Below are positions 8,471-18,058 of a stretch of 64,000 nt of DNA, piece after piece. Each line of letters begins with the position of its first letter. Position 1 is the stretch's first letter. The position numbers were made by a program, and so were the translations under genes. A model generated the notes under the pieces. It was given only the letters and a program-made list of their open reading frames with translations, did no database searches and was not told where the DNA came from. The DNA comes from Proteiniborus sp. MB09-C3 (GTDB taxonomy: Bacteria; Bacillota; Clostridia; Tissierellales; Proteiniboraceae): the NCBI RefSeq assembly GCF_030263895.1, contig NZ_CP127161.1:310001-374000 (forward strand). The letters run 5' to 3'.

Positions 8471-9877
8471 CTATCTTAGCTTCGTATATTTCCAATGTCC
8501 TGTTCTAAATCTCGCATAGACAAATAGCCACCTTACAAACTGATCCACAAACACGGCAATCCATGCTCCCGCCAGTCCATATCCTAGTATCTTGACAAAT
8601 ACATGTGCTAAACTGACTCTAACCAACAATACTCCAAAAAATGTACCTACTAAAGGCCAAAAAGTATCTCCTGCACCTCTTAGGCCTCCCGCTAAAATAA
8701 GTTGAGAAGACTGGAAAGGTTGTACTAAGGCAATTATTTTCAATGCTAAAGAGGAATTTTTGATAATCTCTGGATCTTTTGAATACAGTCCTACAAGCTG
8801 TGGCCCAAAGAAAAAGAACATTATGGCCATAAAGGTAGATATCATTGAGCCAATCCTTCTAGTTTCCTTTGCATAATTTTCAGCCTTTGAAAGCTCATGG
8901 GCTCCTAAGCTTCTACCAACCAGAGATGAAGCCGCTATTCCAAAAGCCTGACCTGGCTGAAACGATAAGCTTAATATGTTTAAGGCTATTTGGTGTGATG
9001 CATAAACAACAGTACCTAAGCCTGCTACTATTTTTACAAACATGAGCACCCCTATTCTTAATGCCATTTGTTCCAATGAGGCAGGGAGTCCAATCTTCAC
9101 TAGATTATATATAATATCCTTATCAAATTTAAAGCGTTTCTTAATATTTAGCTTAACAATGCTTTTACCTTTTATAACATAGCTAAATAAAAGTACACTT
9201 GCAATTATATTAGATAACGCAGTTGATATACCTGCTCCAGTAACCCCAAGCTTAGGAAAACCTAGAAGACCATAAATAAGAAGTGCATTCCCTATAACAT
9301 TGAGGAAATTTGCTTTTAGATTTATCTTCATAGGTGTCTTAGTCTCACCAATACCTCTTAAGGCTGCAGACATGGACATGTTTAATGATTGAAATACAAA
9401 GCCTACCATAACAACTTTAAAGTATCCTCTACCAGCCTGCAAAGCATCGGCTTCTGCTCCCATGAAATTCAAAATAGAATCTGTAAAGATTATACCAAGT
9501 ATTGATAAAGGTATTGCAAGCATCAGCAAGCTCAACAGCATTACATGCTTTAAAGTAGTTTCTATCTTATCCTTCTGATCTGAGCCAAGATATCTTGCAA
9601 CCATGGCAGTTCCACCCACATTTAAAGCCTGTACAAGAGATATCCCTATGAATAATGGTTGATTCGTCATACCTACTGCAGCAACAGAGGCAGCTGCCAA
9701 TGAATTATCGCTTATTCTTCCAAGCATCATCATATCTATCATGCCAAAAAGTGAACCTAAAAGAAGCTCCACAAGAACAGGCCATGCAATATTAATAACA
9801 TCAGCTTTTGTGGGATTTTTTAACCACATGAGTAATTTGTTTTTTTTCTTATTCTTTTCGCATTCTGAACTAGTCAT
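8471..9877 (-). CDS. MATE family multidrug/metabolite exporter
   Basis: A 468-residue protein with about twelve hydrophobic segments in two MatE repeats. It starts MTSSECEKNKKKNKLLMWLK followed by NPTKADVINIAWPVLVELLLG, which is typical of the first MATE helix. It exports cationic compounds by sodium or proton antiport in the cytoplasmic membrane. AGAGG lies 5 nt before the ATG at 9877. It is transcribed alone, with a strong terminator downstream and a gap of about 110 nt from the ABC exporter genes, and belongs to a run of export genes in this part of the window. Substrate unknown. Confidence 0.92.
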   Translation of the reverse strand: MTSSECEKNKKKNKLLMWLKNPTKADVINIAWPVLVELLLGSLFGMIDMMMLGRISDNSLAAASVAAVGMTNQPLFIGISLVQALNVGGTAMVARYLGSDQKDKIETTLKHVMLLSLLMLAIPLSILGIIFTDSILNFMGAEADALQAGRGYFKVVMVGFVFQSLNMSMSAALRGIGETKTPMKINLKANFLNVIGNALLIYGLLGFPKLGVTGAGISTALSNIIASVLLFSYVIKGKSIVKLNIKKRFKFDKDIIYNLVKIGLPASLEQMALRIGVLMFVKIVAGLGTVVYASHQIALNILSLSFQPGQAFGIAASSLVGRSLGAHELSKAENYAKETRRIGSMISTFMAIMFFFFGPQLVGLYSKDPEIIKNSSLALKIIALVQPFQSSQLILAGGLRGAGDTFWPLVGTFFGVLLVRVSLAHVFVKILGYGLAGAWIAVFVDQFVRWLFVYARFRTGHWKYTKLR

Positions 9878-9987
9878 TATACCTCTTCTTTCTGTAATAA
9901 CTTAGAGACACTAAATATTATATCATAAAAATCAATATTTTTTAAGACACTGAGCTAACTTTCAGCCACTTATTTTACTTTAGGCCT

Positions 9988-11811
9988 TTATATACTTACA
10001 TTAGCAAATTGACTTTGATGCAATCTGTAATAATGTCCTTTTTTCTCTAATAGCTCTTCATAACTGCCTTTTTCCACTATCTCACCATGATCTATTACCA
10101 TGATAATATCAGCATCCTTTATAGTAGATAGTCTATGGGCAATGATAAATGTAGTCCTACTTTCCATAAGCTTTACCATGGCCTCTTGAATTTTTAATTC
10201 TGTCCTAGTATCTACGGAAGATGTAGCTTCATCTAATATGAGTATGGATGGATCAGCTAAGATTGCCCTTGATATAGCTAGCAGTTGTCTTTGCCCCTGA
10301 CTTAAATTAGTTCCGCCTTCGTTTAAAAACGTGTTATAGCCTTGAGGAAGCTTGCTTATAAAATCATCAGCTCTTGCTAGGACAGCTGCTTTAACTATAG
10401 CCTCATCTGAAGCCTCCAGATTTCCATACTTTATATTTTCCTTTATGGTTCCTGAAAATAGATAAGTATCCTGTAGCACCATTCCAAATATTTTTCTTAA
10501 GCTATTCTTTTGATAATCCATTATATTGATTCCGTCTATTAATATCTCACCTTTATTTATCTCATAAAATCCAGTTAGTAAATTTACTATAGTAGTTTTT
10601 CCTGCTCCCGTAGGACCAACCAAAGCAATATTAGTCCCAGGTGCTACCTTAAAGGATATATCCTTGAGAACAGGTTCATCTTTTTTATATTCAAAGGTCA
10701 CGTCTTTAAATTCTACTTCTCCTTTAATATTTTCTATATCTACTGCATTGTCAACATCTTTCCTTTCCTCTGTCTCATCTAATATTTCAAAAACCCTTTC
10801 TGCCCCTGCTATGCCTGATTGCAATGTATTAAAGGTATTTGCAAGCTCATTTAATGGCCTTGTAAATTGCTTCGAGTAGGAAATAAAACTGGCAATTATC
10901 CCTACAGAAATAACACCTTTTACAGCCAGACTCCCTCCAAATATAGCTATAACTCCAAAGCCAAAGTTGTTTATTACATTCATAAGTGGCATAATATACC
11001 CAGACCAAATCTGAGCCTTAACTCCTACATCTCTTAATATATCATTTTGAGCCTTGAATTCAGCTATGACTTTTTCCTCATTATTGAAGGCTTTTACTAC
11101 ATGTATACCTGATATGGACTCTTCAATGTGACCATTTAAGCTCCCGAGGGTCTTTTGCTGTTCTCTAAATAATAGCTTAGTCTTCTTTGCTATGAATCTA
11201 GTCAATAAATATACCATAGGTACAGTAATCATGCTAGCTATAGTCATAAGCGGGCTCAGATAAATCATCATGACCAATGAGCCTAATATATTAACTGCTG
11301 ATGTCATAAACTGTACGGTTGATTGGGATATAGTAGTACTTACATTATCAATATCATTGGATAATCTACTCATTATCTCACCATGTGTATGAGTATCAAA
11401 AAATATGATAGGTAGGGATTGAAGCTTCTCAAATAGCTTTTCTCTCAGGTTAAATACTACCCTTTGTGCAATCCCTGCTACTATATATTCCTGCAAAAAA
11501 GTAAGCAAGTTATCTAGAATATATACTGACAATAGTATCAATACAATGGATCTCAGTTTACCAAATTCAACAAGATATTTTCCAGGAAATATAGCATCTA
11601 TTGCTTTTCCTATAAGAAATGGAACTGATAGTCCTAAAAGTCCTGATGCAAATATTAACATAAACGTTATAATTAGCTGTCTTTTTTCACTTTTAAAAAG
11701 CTTCCATAATCTTTTTAAAGTGTATCTAACATCTTTTGCCTTTTTTGCAGGCATAATAGCACCTCTCCCCCATGCAATACCTGCATGGCCTCTCTGATCT
11801 TGTCTAGGCAT
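9988..11811 (-). CDS. Heterodimeric ABC exporter, catalytic half (permease-ATPase)
   Basis: A 607-residue half-transporter: six-helix membrane domain (about 30-320) fused to an ATPase domain (about 355-600). Walker A GPTGAGKTT, Q-loop, signature LSQGQRQ, Walker B ILILDEATS with the catalytic Glu, and switch His in AHRLST are all intact. With the adjacent gene it forms a BmrCD/LmrCD/TM287-288 type exporter of drugs or lipids. The ATG at 11811 overlaps the end of the partner gene by 8 nt; a TTG one codon upstream (11814) is an alternative. The short tail before the first helix (MPRQDQRGHAGIAWGRGA) is polar, Gly-rich and basic. Confidence 0.9.
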   Translation of the reverse strand: MPRQDQRGHAGIAWGRGAIMPAKKAKDVRYTLKRLWKLFKSEKRQLIITFMLIFASGLLGLSVPFLIGKAIDAIFPGKYLVEFGKLRSIVLILLSVYILDNLLTFLQEYIVAGIAQRVVFNLREKLFEKLQSLPIIFFDTHTHGEIMSRLSNDIDNVSTTISQSTVQFMTSAVNILGSLVMMIYLSPLMTIASMITVPMVYLLTRFIAKKTKLLFREQQKTLGSLNGHIEESISGIHVVKAFNNEEKVIAEFKAQNDILRDVGVKAQIWSGYIMPLMNVINNFGFGVIAIFGGSLAVKGVISVGIIASFISYSKQFTRPLNELANTFNTLQSGIAGAERVFEILDETEERKDVDNAVDIENIKGEVEFKDVTFEYKKDEPVLKDISFKVAPGTNIALVGPTGAGKTTIVNLLTGFYEINKGEILIDGINIMDYQKNSLRKIFGMVLQDTYLFSGTIKENIKYGNLEASDEAIVKAAVLARADDFISKLPQGYNTFLNEGGTNLSQGQRQLLAISRAILADPSILILDEATSSVDTRTELKIQEAMVKLMESRTTFIIAHRLSTIKDADIIMVIDHGEIVEKGSYEELLEKKGHYYRLHQSQFANVSI

Positions 11812-13546
11812 CAAGGTCCAACGCTCCCTTTCCTATCTGAGAATGATAGATATCTTGATAAACTTCGCAAGCCTTCATAAGCTCCTCGTGGGCTCCCATT
11901 CCTACTATTTTTCCTTTATCCATTACAAGGATTTTATCTGCATCCATTACTGATGTAATTCTTTGAGCTATCAATATGGTTGTAGTATCTTTTAAGTATT
12001 CTTTTAGACCCTTCCTTATATTCCTCTCAGTTATTAAATCAACTGCCGATGTACTATCATCTAAAATAAGTATGGCAGGTTTCTTTATAAGTGCTCGAGC
12101 TATGGATATTCTCTGCTTTTGACCACCAGACAAATTTACCCCGCCTTGTCCTAGATAAATGTCATAGCCTTCATTGAAGGATTTGACAAAATCATGGGCT
12201 TGAGCTATTTTAGCAACCTTTTCTACTTCTTCGTCTGTTGCCTTTTCGTTTCCCCATTTTATATTATCTTTTATGCTTCCTGTAAACAACAACGCCTTTT
12301 GAGGAACTATAGCTATTTTTTCTCTTAATTCATCAAGGCTAATATCTCTTACATCTATATCATCAATTTTTATCTTTCCTTTAATTACATCATAAAACCT
12401 AGGTATTAAATTTATTAAGGTAGATTTACCAGACCCTGTAGATCCTATAATTGCCACAGTTTCTCCAGGATTCGCAGAAAAATCAATATCTTCTAACACA
12501 TATTTGCCGCTGGAATGGTATTTAAAATATACATTTTCAAATTCTAATCGTCCTTTTCCGTTGTTAATTGAGATTGGATTATCCATTGGAAGTATGCTAT
12601 TCTCTGCTTCAAACACCTCTCCTATTCTCTCAGCTGAAGCCTTGGCTCTGATAAGCATATTTAGCACCCTAGTCATTATCATAAGTCCAAAAAGAACTTG
12701 AGTCATATAGTTGATAAAGGCCATGATTTTGCCAACCTCCATATTTCCTACATTAACTCTTAGTCCTCCAATCCATAAGACTAATACTATTCCTATATTC
12801 ACTGCCAGTGCTACTAGAGGATTAAAAACTGCTACTATTCTCATTCCTTTAAGGGTAATATCCTTTAAATCTCTATTTACTGTTCTGAAACGTTCTCTTT
12901 CATAATTAAATCTATTAAAGGCTTTCACTACTCTGATACCAGCTAGATATTCTCTCATTACACCATTAACCTTGTCTAATGCTTTCTGAATTCTTGTGAA
13001 AATAGGATAGGATATTTTAAGATTTATAGCTATGACTATACCTACTACAGGAACTACTCCTAAAAGTATTAATGACATCTTAGGATTTAACAAAAATGCC
13101 ATTACTATGGCACCTAATCCTAATACTGGAGCCTTTACGAATACTCTCATCATTCCGTGTGAAAAGTTTTGTATTTGATTTACATCATTTGTTAACCTTG
13201 TAATCAGTGAAGCATCTTGAAATTCGTCTATATTGTCAAAGGAAAACCCTTGTATTTTAATATATAAGTCCTCTCTCAGATCTGCTCCAAAGCTTTGAGA
13301 TACCTTAGAGGATACTATATTTCTAACAACTGCACAGGCGGCTCCTAGAGCAGTTACTAGAAGCATAAGTCCTCCTAGCTTAAGCACATAATTCATATCC
13401 CCTTGCCTTACTCCATTATCTATTATCCTTGACATAATGGTGGGCTGTATTAAATCCCCCATGGTTTCAAGAATTAAAAAGGTAAGTCCTATAGAAAACT
13501 GCTTCTTATACCTATTTATGTATTTACTTAAATAACCAGTATTCAT
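11804..13546 (-). CDS. Heterodimeric ABC exporter, degenerate-site half
   Basis: A 580-residue permease-ATPase half-transporter, partner of the downstream gene. Walker A is GSTGSGKST and the signature LSGGQKQR is perfect, but Walker B reads ILILDDSTS, with Asp instead of the catalytic Glu. This makes one of the two ATP sites degenerate, as is normal for heterodimeric exporters of the BmrC/TM287 type. AGGAG is 9 nt before the ATG at 13546; a TTG at 13552 is too close to it. Upstream lies the terminator of the flavodoxin genes, so the exporter pair has its own promoter. Confidence 0.9.
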   Translation of the reverse strand: MNTGYLSKYINRYKKQFSIGLTFLILETMGDLIQPTIMSRIIDNGVRQGDMNYVLKLGGLMLLVTALGAACAVVRNIVSSKVSQSFGADLREDLYIKIQGFSFDNIDEFQDASLITRLTNDVNQIQNFSHGMMRVFVKAPVLGLGAIVMAFLLNPKMSLILLGVVPVVGIVIAINLKISYPIFTRIQKALDKVNGVMREYLAGIRVVKAFNRFNYERERFRTVNRDLKDITLKGMRIVAVFNPLVALAVNIGIVLVLWIGGLRVNVGNMEVGKIMAFINYMTQVLFGLMIMTRVLNMLIRAKASAERIGEVFEAENSILPMDNPISINNGKGRLEFENVYFKYHSSGKYVLEDIDFSANPGETVAIIGSTGSGKSTLINLIPRFYDVIKGKIKIDDIDVRDISLDELREKIAIVPQKALLFTGSIKDNIKWGNEKATDEEVEKVAKIAQAHDFVKSFNEGYDIYLGQGGVNLSGGQKQRISIARALIKKPAILILDDSTSAVDLITERNIRKGLKEYLKDTTTILIAQRITSVMDADKILVMDKGKIVGMGAHEELMKACEVYQDIYHSQIGKGALDLDA

Positions 13547-13609
13547 TTCCAAGCTCTCCTCGTTATGATATATAATATTATTATATTATTTAGACACCCT
13601 AAACACAAT

Positions 13610-13642
13610 AAAAACTGAACTAAATTTATTAGCTCAGTTTTT
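13610..13642 (-). terminator. Intrinsic terminator after the flavodoxin-like genes
   Basis: AAAAACTGAACT / AGCTCAGTTTTT (13610-13621, 13631-13642), 12 bp with one mismatch. Downstream of 13687-14361 on the minus strand. Confidence 0.7.
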
Positions 13643-13686
13643 GTGGTTTCATATAGATTTACTTTTTCACTTTATATTATGAGGAT

Positions 13687-14361
13687 CTATTTTAGATAAG
13701 GCTTCGCATAAAGCTCCTTTTTTGCTCCAAGCCTTTTAGCCTGAGTTTTCCAGCCTTGATTTGCCATAAAAACATATAAGGGTGTTGGTATCAATCTGCC
13801 TGACATCAACTCAAAAGCTGCGGGAGGAATTTCGCTATCCTTAGCTATGGCCTCTACAGCCATATCAAGGGCAGCAACTTTGTTTCTAGTCATACCGCCT
13901 AATTGCTCAATAGGCTTACCATTTATTGCTGCACCAGAGCCCATAACGAATCCTCCAATCCACTGAAACCCTGCTTTACCTGCAAAGTTTTTACATATAT
14001 TAAGAGATGTATAGTTATGAAAAGATTCTGGAAATCCATTATTTGCAATAGCAATTAGTTTTTGCTCTTTTATATTTCTCCTTTCCTTCCTATTTTCTCC
14101 TATAAGCTCTAAGGCTCTAATTAGAGGCGATGGCAAGTTATCTACGTATAGTGGAAATGAAATAATAAGTAAATCTGTATCATTCACTTTTGAAAAAAGC
14201 TCATCTGCATTATTTTTAAGTACAGTAAGTATATGGAACTTATCACATACATATCCTTTTTTATGCAAGCCTTCAAGCAAATAATTCCCTAAGGATTCAG
14301 AAGTACTATTTTTAGATTTTGGACTTCCTATTAATAATAAGGCCTTTTTTTCAGCTAGCAT
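13687..14361 (-). CDS. NAD(P)H-dependent oxidoreductase, flavodoxin-like fold
   Basis: A 224-residue flavodoxin-fold protein. The first strand and phosphate loop read ALLLIGSPKSKNSTSESLGNY, and further conserved pieces are IISFPLYVDNLPSPL and IANNGFPES. These features fit FMN-binding NAD(P)H oxidoreductases. The start overlaps the upstream gene by 7 nt and GGAGG precedes the ATG at 14361. The gene is paired with a second flavodoxin-like gene and a PadR regulator, suggesting a small inducible reductase operon. Substrate unknown. Confidence 0.8.
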   Translation of the reverse strand: MLAEKKALLLIGSPKSKNSTSESLGNYLLEGLHKKGYVCDKFHILTVLKNNADELFSKVNDTDLLIISFPLYVDNLPSPLIRALELIGENRKERRNIKEQKLIAIANNGFPESFHNYTSLNICKNFAGKAGFQWIGGFVMGSGAAINGKPIEQLGGMTRNKVAALDMAVEAIAKDSEIPPAAFELMSGRLIPTPLYVFMANQGWKTQAKRLGAKKELYAKPYLK

Positions 14362-14927
14362 CTTAACACCTCCATAGCTTTCAATTTGTCTCGTATCTGA
14401 TATTTGATATCCTTTTCTGAATTGTCTATTATGATACCTCCTACAAAAGAATTGTACCAGTTCAGGGAATTTCTTTTGACTAGGCTTTCAAATAGTTCCT
14501 TGTCCTCATTATCTTCCTCTGACATCATGCCTAATACTACTACTTTTGGATACTTTTTATATCGCTTTTTATGATGAACCTCTCCGTTAACTTTCTTAAA
14601 GAAAGGAAGAAGTAAAGGTATTATTCTGTCTAAGGCCTTTTTCAACTCAGATGAATATCCTCCATATACTACTGGAGTAAGAAATATTACCATATCACTG
14701 TTAATAATGTTTTCTGCAAGTATTCGTCCATAATCTTCTACTACGCATACACCCGGTGTCTTTACCCAACAACCAAAACAGCCTAAGCATTCTCCTATTT
14801 CCTTTTCTCTAAGTAAAATATAATCCGTTTCATATCCCTGCTCTGCAATTATCTCCTCAGTTAGCTTCCTTGCTTTTTCAAAACTTTCATCCCCTTTTAA
14901 TTCCCCGTTAAGTATTAATGCCTTCAT
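14355..14927 (-). CDS. Flavodoxin-family NAD(P)H:FMN oxidoreductase with CxxC motif
   Basis: A 190-residue flavodoxin-fold protein with the segment GECLGCFGCWVKTPGVCVVE. This Cys-rich CxxCxxC pattern is common in the NADPH-dependent FMN reductase/iron-sulfur flavoprotein group. VIFLTPVVYGGYSSELKKAL forms the second flavin loop. GGGGG lies 8 nt before the ATG at 14927. It is the middle gene of PadR-flavodoxin-flavodoxin. Confidence 0.82.
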   Translation of the reverse strand: MKALILNGELKGDESFEKARKLTEEIIAEQGYETDYILLREKEIGECLGCFGCWVKTPGVCVVEDYGRILAENIINSDMVIFLTPVVYGGYSSELKKALDRIIPLLLPFFKKVNGEVHHKKRYKKYPKVVVLGMMSEEDNEDKELFESLVKRNSLNWYNSFVGGIIIDNSEKDIKYQIRDKLKAMEVLRC

Positions 14928-14940
14928 TTTTATTACCCCC

Positions 14941-15453
14941 TTACTTTTTACTTAAATTATTTAAAAGTCTTTCATACCAATTAGCCATAAACTTTAGATG
15001 GTCTATCCCAAAATGAAGTGTAGATATCTCAAAATATTCTGCCACTGGCTTTACTTCAATTTCAAGCTTCTCAAGCCCACTAATTTTATTATTAATATCC
15101 TCAATCAATTGTTCAATAAGCTTTGAGGCCTTTTCCTTAGATAATTTTTCATAGAAAAATACTTTAGCAAGTATGTCTTCATATGATCTCATGAAATCTA
15201 TAGGCTCTTCCAGCCATTGAATAAATACCTTCTCCCCAATTTCATTAATTGTATAGATCTTCTTGTATTTTCCGTTTTCTATAGCTTTTGTAGAGCTTAT
15301 AAGTCCTTGCTTCTCTAATTTACTTAGTGCGGGATAAATGCTTCCAAAGCTTGCGTTCATGAAATTAGAGGTGGTACGAGTCATTATTTGCTTTATATCA
15401 TATCCAGTTAATTGCCCATAAGTTAAAAGACCTAAGATCACAAATTTTATCAT
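14941..15453 (-). CDS. PadR family transcriptional regulator
   Basis: A 170-residue regulator with the PadR winged helix at the N-terminus (MIKFVILGLLTYGQLTGYDI, then FGSIYPALSKLEKQGLI) and a C-terminal helical dimerisation domain (about 100-170), as in the PadR/Vir class. The ATG at 15453 is favoured by AAAGGATG upstream; the frame extends 7 codons further 5'. It is first in an operon with two flavodoxin-like oxidoreductases and probably represses it, binding the palindrome just upstream until an aromatic or drug-like ligand is present. Ligand not predictable. Confidence 0.9.
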   Translation of the reverse strand: MIKFVILGLLTYGQLTGYDIKQIMTRTTSNFMNASFGSIYPALSKLEKQGLISSTKAIENGKYKKIYTINEIGEKVFIQWLEEPIDFMRSYEDILAKVFFYEKLSKEKASKLIEQLIEDINNKISGLEKLEIEVKPVAEYFEISTLHFGIDHLKFMANWYERLLNNLSKK

Positions 15454-15487
15454 TAATATCATCCTTTCCAACAATCACATATCTCAT

Positions 15488-15508
15488 TATATATCGTATC
15501 GATATATA
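15488..15508. promoter_or_regulatory. Palindrome in the PadR promoter (candidate operator)
   Basis: Perfect 9-bp inverted repeat TATATATCG-TAT-CGATATATA, about 35 nt before the padR start. It sits within a longer imperfect dyad whose ends are TCTCAT and ATGAGA. Confidence 0.5.
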
Positions 15509-15540
15509 TTATATAGATATATGAGACAAAAATCAATACA

Positions 15541-15573
15541 AAAAAACACCTATTTAGAAAATAGATGTTTTTT
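15541..15573 (-). terminator. Intrinsic terminator after the large FtsX-type permease
   Basis: AAAAAACACCTATTT / AAATAGATGTTTTTT, 15 bp with one mismatch and a 3-nt loop. It lies about 95 nt downstream of the permease stop. Confidence 0.65.
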
Positions 15574-15668
15574 ATTTAATTAATGCATAATTCAATATGT
15601 TGTACTAGCATCCTCTCAATTGCAAAAGCATTGCTATAATTTTTTATGAGTAAAGTTTATATGATGAT

Positions 15669-18053
15669 TCAAGCAGTATTTCTCATGCGCTCTATAACAG
15701 GTGTCTTTGAGATTGTCCGAACACCATAAAAGATTAAAAATAGCTGTACTGCCAGTAGAACAATGAAATAGATAAGTGACGCTTGCCACGGAAAATTATA
15801 TATGGAAGTCCGTGAATTATCGGCTAACGTGCAAGCCATATAACCAACCGGGACTCCAGCCAGAATAGTTATCATGGTAGCCATAAGGGTATTTATGAAG
15901 CCCTCCATCACAAGGGAGGCGCGTAATTGCTTTGATGTCATTCCAATGGCCTGAAGTACTCCTATTTCCTGTCCACGTGAAATCATATTTGTCATATGGG
16001 TGTTAATCAGATTTATGATGCCAAACACACCAAGAAGCAGGGCAAGTATATAAATAATGCTCCAACCTGTAGCATTTGCCGCCTTTTGTTCTTCCAACGC
16101 TGCCAAGTAAGTGCGTAATTGAAGATGGGAATTGCCATGTATCAAAGCGGTTAACTGAAGCTTTATCGTGTCATCTTTAGGGGCAGCTGTGATAACCTCC
16201 CAACTATCCAAGCAATCTGTACCCGTTATTTGTTGTAATGAAGCATCCGTCATTCTGAAAAGCTCTGCAAAACCATCGTTATTTTTGGTAATTCCCATAA
16301 CAACAAGGGTAGTTTCCACATACTCACCATTTCCGGCAAGAGTGGTAAGCTCTATCATATCGCCTAACTTCGGCTCCCATCCGAAAATATCCTTGATGGT
16401 ATCAGGTGAATTGAGGATAACACCATTATTTCGTGATAACTCGTTATAATCTGCCGTTCCGTCAACCAAAGCATGGGATAATTTTGCTTCATATTGTGGT
16501 GCATAGCCAAACAAATTGATAGATGTATTTCTCACATTGGTGTTATCTATCGTGATTTTTCCGTTAATTGCCCGCCATTCATGGATATTTTTCACTCCGC
16601 TTATGTTGAGTATCTCGTTTCTTAATTCTTCTGTAAGTGGGTTATTACGCTGCTGAATCTCGGAATAACTGGCTTGTTCACCGCCTATTACTACCAATTT
16701 ATAATCGCCGTATTGAAATCCCACGGAACGGACGATATTTTCCGCTGTAATATTTTTTTGCAGGCTTGCAGCACAGAGAAACAACACCCCGCATAATCCA
16801 AGAGAAAGGATGGTAAGGGCTGTTTTTTTCGGACTTCTCACAACATTCAAAAACGCAATACGCAAGGGCGTAGACTTTTTATATCCAGTCTTTATTTTAG
16901 CGACAGATTTGCCGCCTATATAGGATGAATATCGGCCTGCTTCAACTGGAGATACGTTTCCTGCCATTTTCGCGGGAGCCCTCACGGAGAGCCATACAAT
17001 GAGTATGGAAAACAGCACGACAATTAATATAGCCAGTAAAGTATTTACAAAGCTCCAACCATCTGGATGCAAAGCATAGCCAATTGCTAAGCCTGGCAAA
17101 GTACCTGCTACACTGCCAATAGCCCCAAGAATGATACCTTCATAAACCACGATTCTCTTTATTTGCTTCTGGGTTGCACCGATTGTGCGCAGCCTGCCGT
17201 ATTCCCGTATCTTTCCACCAACGGAAATATAAAATATTGTGTAAATGACCACAGCCGCCGCAAACAAAAGAAAAAGTCCAATCAGTACAATAGGCAGCAA
17301 GGTGGCAGTGTCCATAATTTTGCCGACGTACTGAAAATATGGACTGTTAAAGCCAATCTGCTCTGTGCCAATGCCATTATCCCTGCAGACCTGTGTTAAG
17401 GTCTCCTGTGCTTCGTGCATACTGAAATGTTTTATATTCTTTAGCCACAAGTAGACATTGTAATCTATACTTTCTCCACCCTTGAAGTTCTCCGAATAAG
17501 CTTTTGAGAAAAATAGGATAAATGTATCGCTGCGCATTTCTGTATCATCCAATATGCCTGTTATTTTGAAATCGGCAGCAGCATTTCCCCCTAATCCAAG
17601 CTGGATTGTACTGCCAATATCAGCCTTCTGCCCAATCATATCCAAATAAGACTGCGCCACTACAATTTCATTTTCACCGATTGGAGCAGAACCCTTTAGA
17701 TTAGAAAGCGACTTAAGCATGTCGTCATTATAGTAGAAAAAATATACAGTTCCATTCGGAGTTTCAGTAGCATCCAGACAATAGGTAACCCCAGCTTTCT
17801 GGATGCGGTTGTCGCTGGAAAGTCCTACAATTTCTGTATCTTTGACATTTCTGACAACAACATGGTAGGTGTTTTTGACAGAATCATATTTCGCCTGATT
17901 CACCGCAAGGGATGTAAGCGCCAAGCTTAGAACAACACAAACAGTAAAGGCAATCGTAAGGATTGAGGCAAGATTTCTGCGCCGGTTTGCTTTCAAGCTG
18001 TTTTTAACAAGATTGTGAATGACTTTGTTATTGTTGTTTTTTGTATAGTCCAT
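15669..18053 (-). CDS. ABC transporter permease, FtsX/MacB type with two large ectodomains
   Basis: A 794-residue membrane protein. Hydrophobic segments appear near residue 35, then three at about 255-360, one near 415, and three at about 690-790; two large extracytoplasmic domains (about 60-250 and 435-690) separate them. Two FtsX modules are recognisable (GGKIREYGRLRTIGATQKQI and MISRGQEIGVLQAIGMTSKQ). Such permeases work with LolD/MacB-like ATPases in mechanotransmission, antibiotic-peptide resistance or lipoprotein handling. The ATG at 18053 is chosen over a GTG at 18062 because AGGTG is 6 nt upstream and the ATPase stop then precedes it. The module is G+C-richer than its surroundings. 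Confidence 0.88.
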   Translation of the reverse strand: MDYTKNNNNKVIHNLVKNSLKANRRRNLASILTIAFTVCVVLSLALTSLAVNQAKYDSVKNTYHVVVRNVKDTEIVGLSSDNRIQKAGVTYCLDATETPNGTVYFFYYNDDMLKSLSNLKGSAPIGENEIVVAQSYLDMIGQKADIGSTIQLGLGGNAAADFKITGILDDTEMRSDTFILFFSKAYSENFKGGESIDYNVYLWLKNIKHFSMHEAQETLTQVCRDNGIGTEQIGFNSPYFQYVGKIMDTATLLPIVLIGLFLLFAAAVVIYTIFYISVGGKIREYGRLRTIGATQKQIKRIVVYEGIILGAIGSVAGTLPGLAIGYALHPDGWSFVNTLLAILIVVLFSILIVWLSVRAPAKMAGNVSPVEAGRYSSYIGGKSVAKIKTGYKKSTPLRIAFLNVVRSPKKTALTILSLGLCGVLFLCAASLQKNITAENIVRSVGFQYGDYKLVVIGGEQASYSEIQQRNNPLTEELRNEILNISGVKNIHEWRAINGKITIDNTNVRNTSINLFGYAPQYEAKLSHALVDGTADYNELSRNNGVILNSPDTIKDIFGWEPKLGDMIELTTLAGNGEYVETTLVVMGITKNNDGFAELFRMTDASLQQITGTDCLDSWEVITAAPKDDTIKLQLTALIHGNSHLQLRTYLAALEEQKAANATGWSIIYILALLLGVFGIINLINTHMTNMISRGQEIGVLQAIGMTSKQLRASLVMEGFINTLMATMITILAGVPVGYMACTLADNSRTSIYNFPWQASLIYFIVLLAVQLFLIFYGVRTISKTPVIERMRNTA

Positions 18054-18058
18054 TTCAT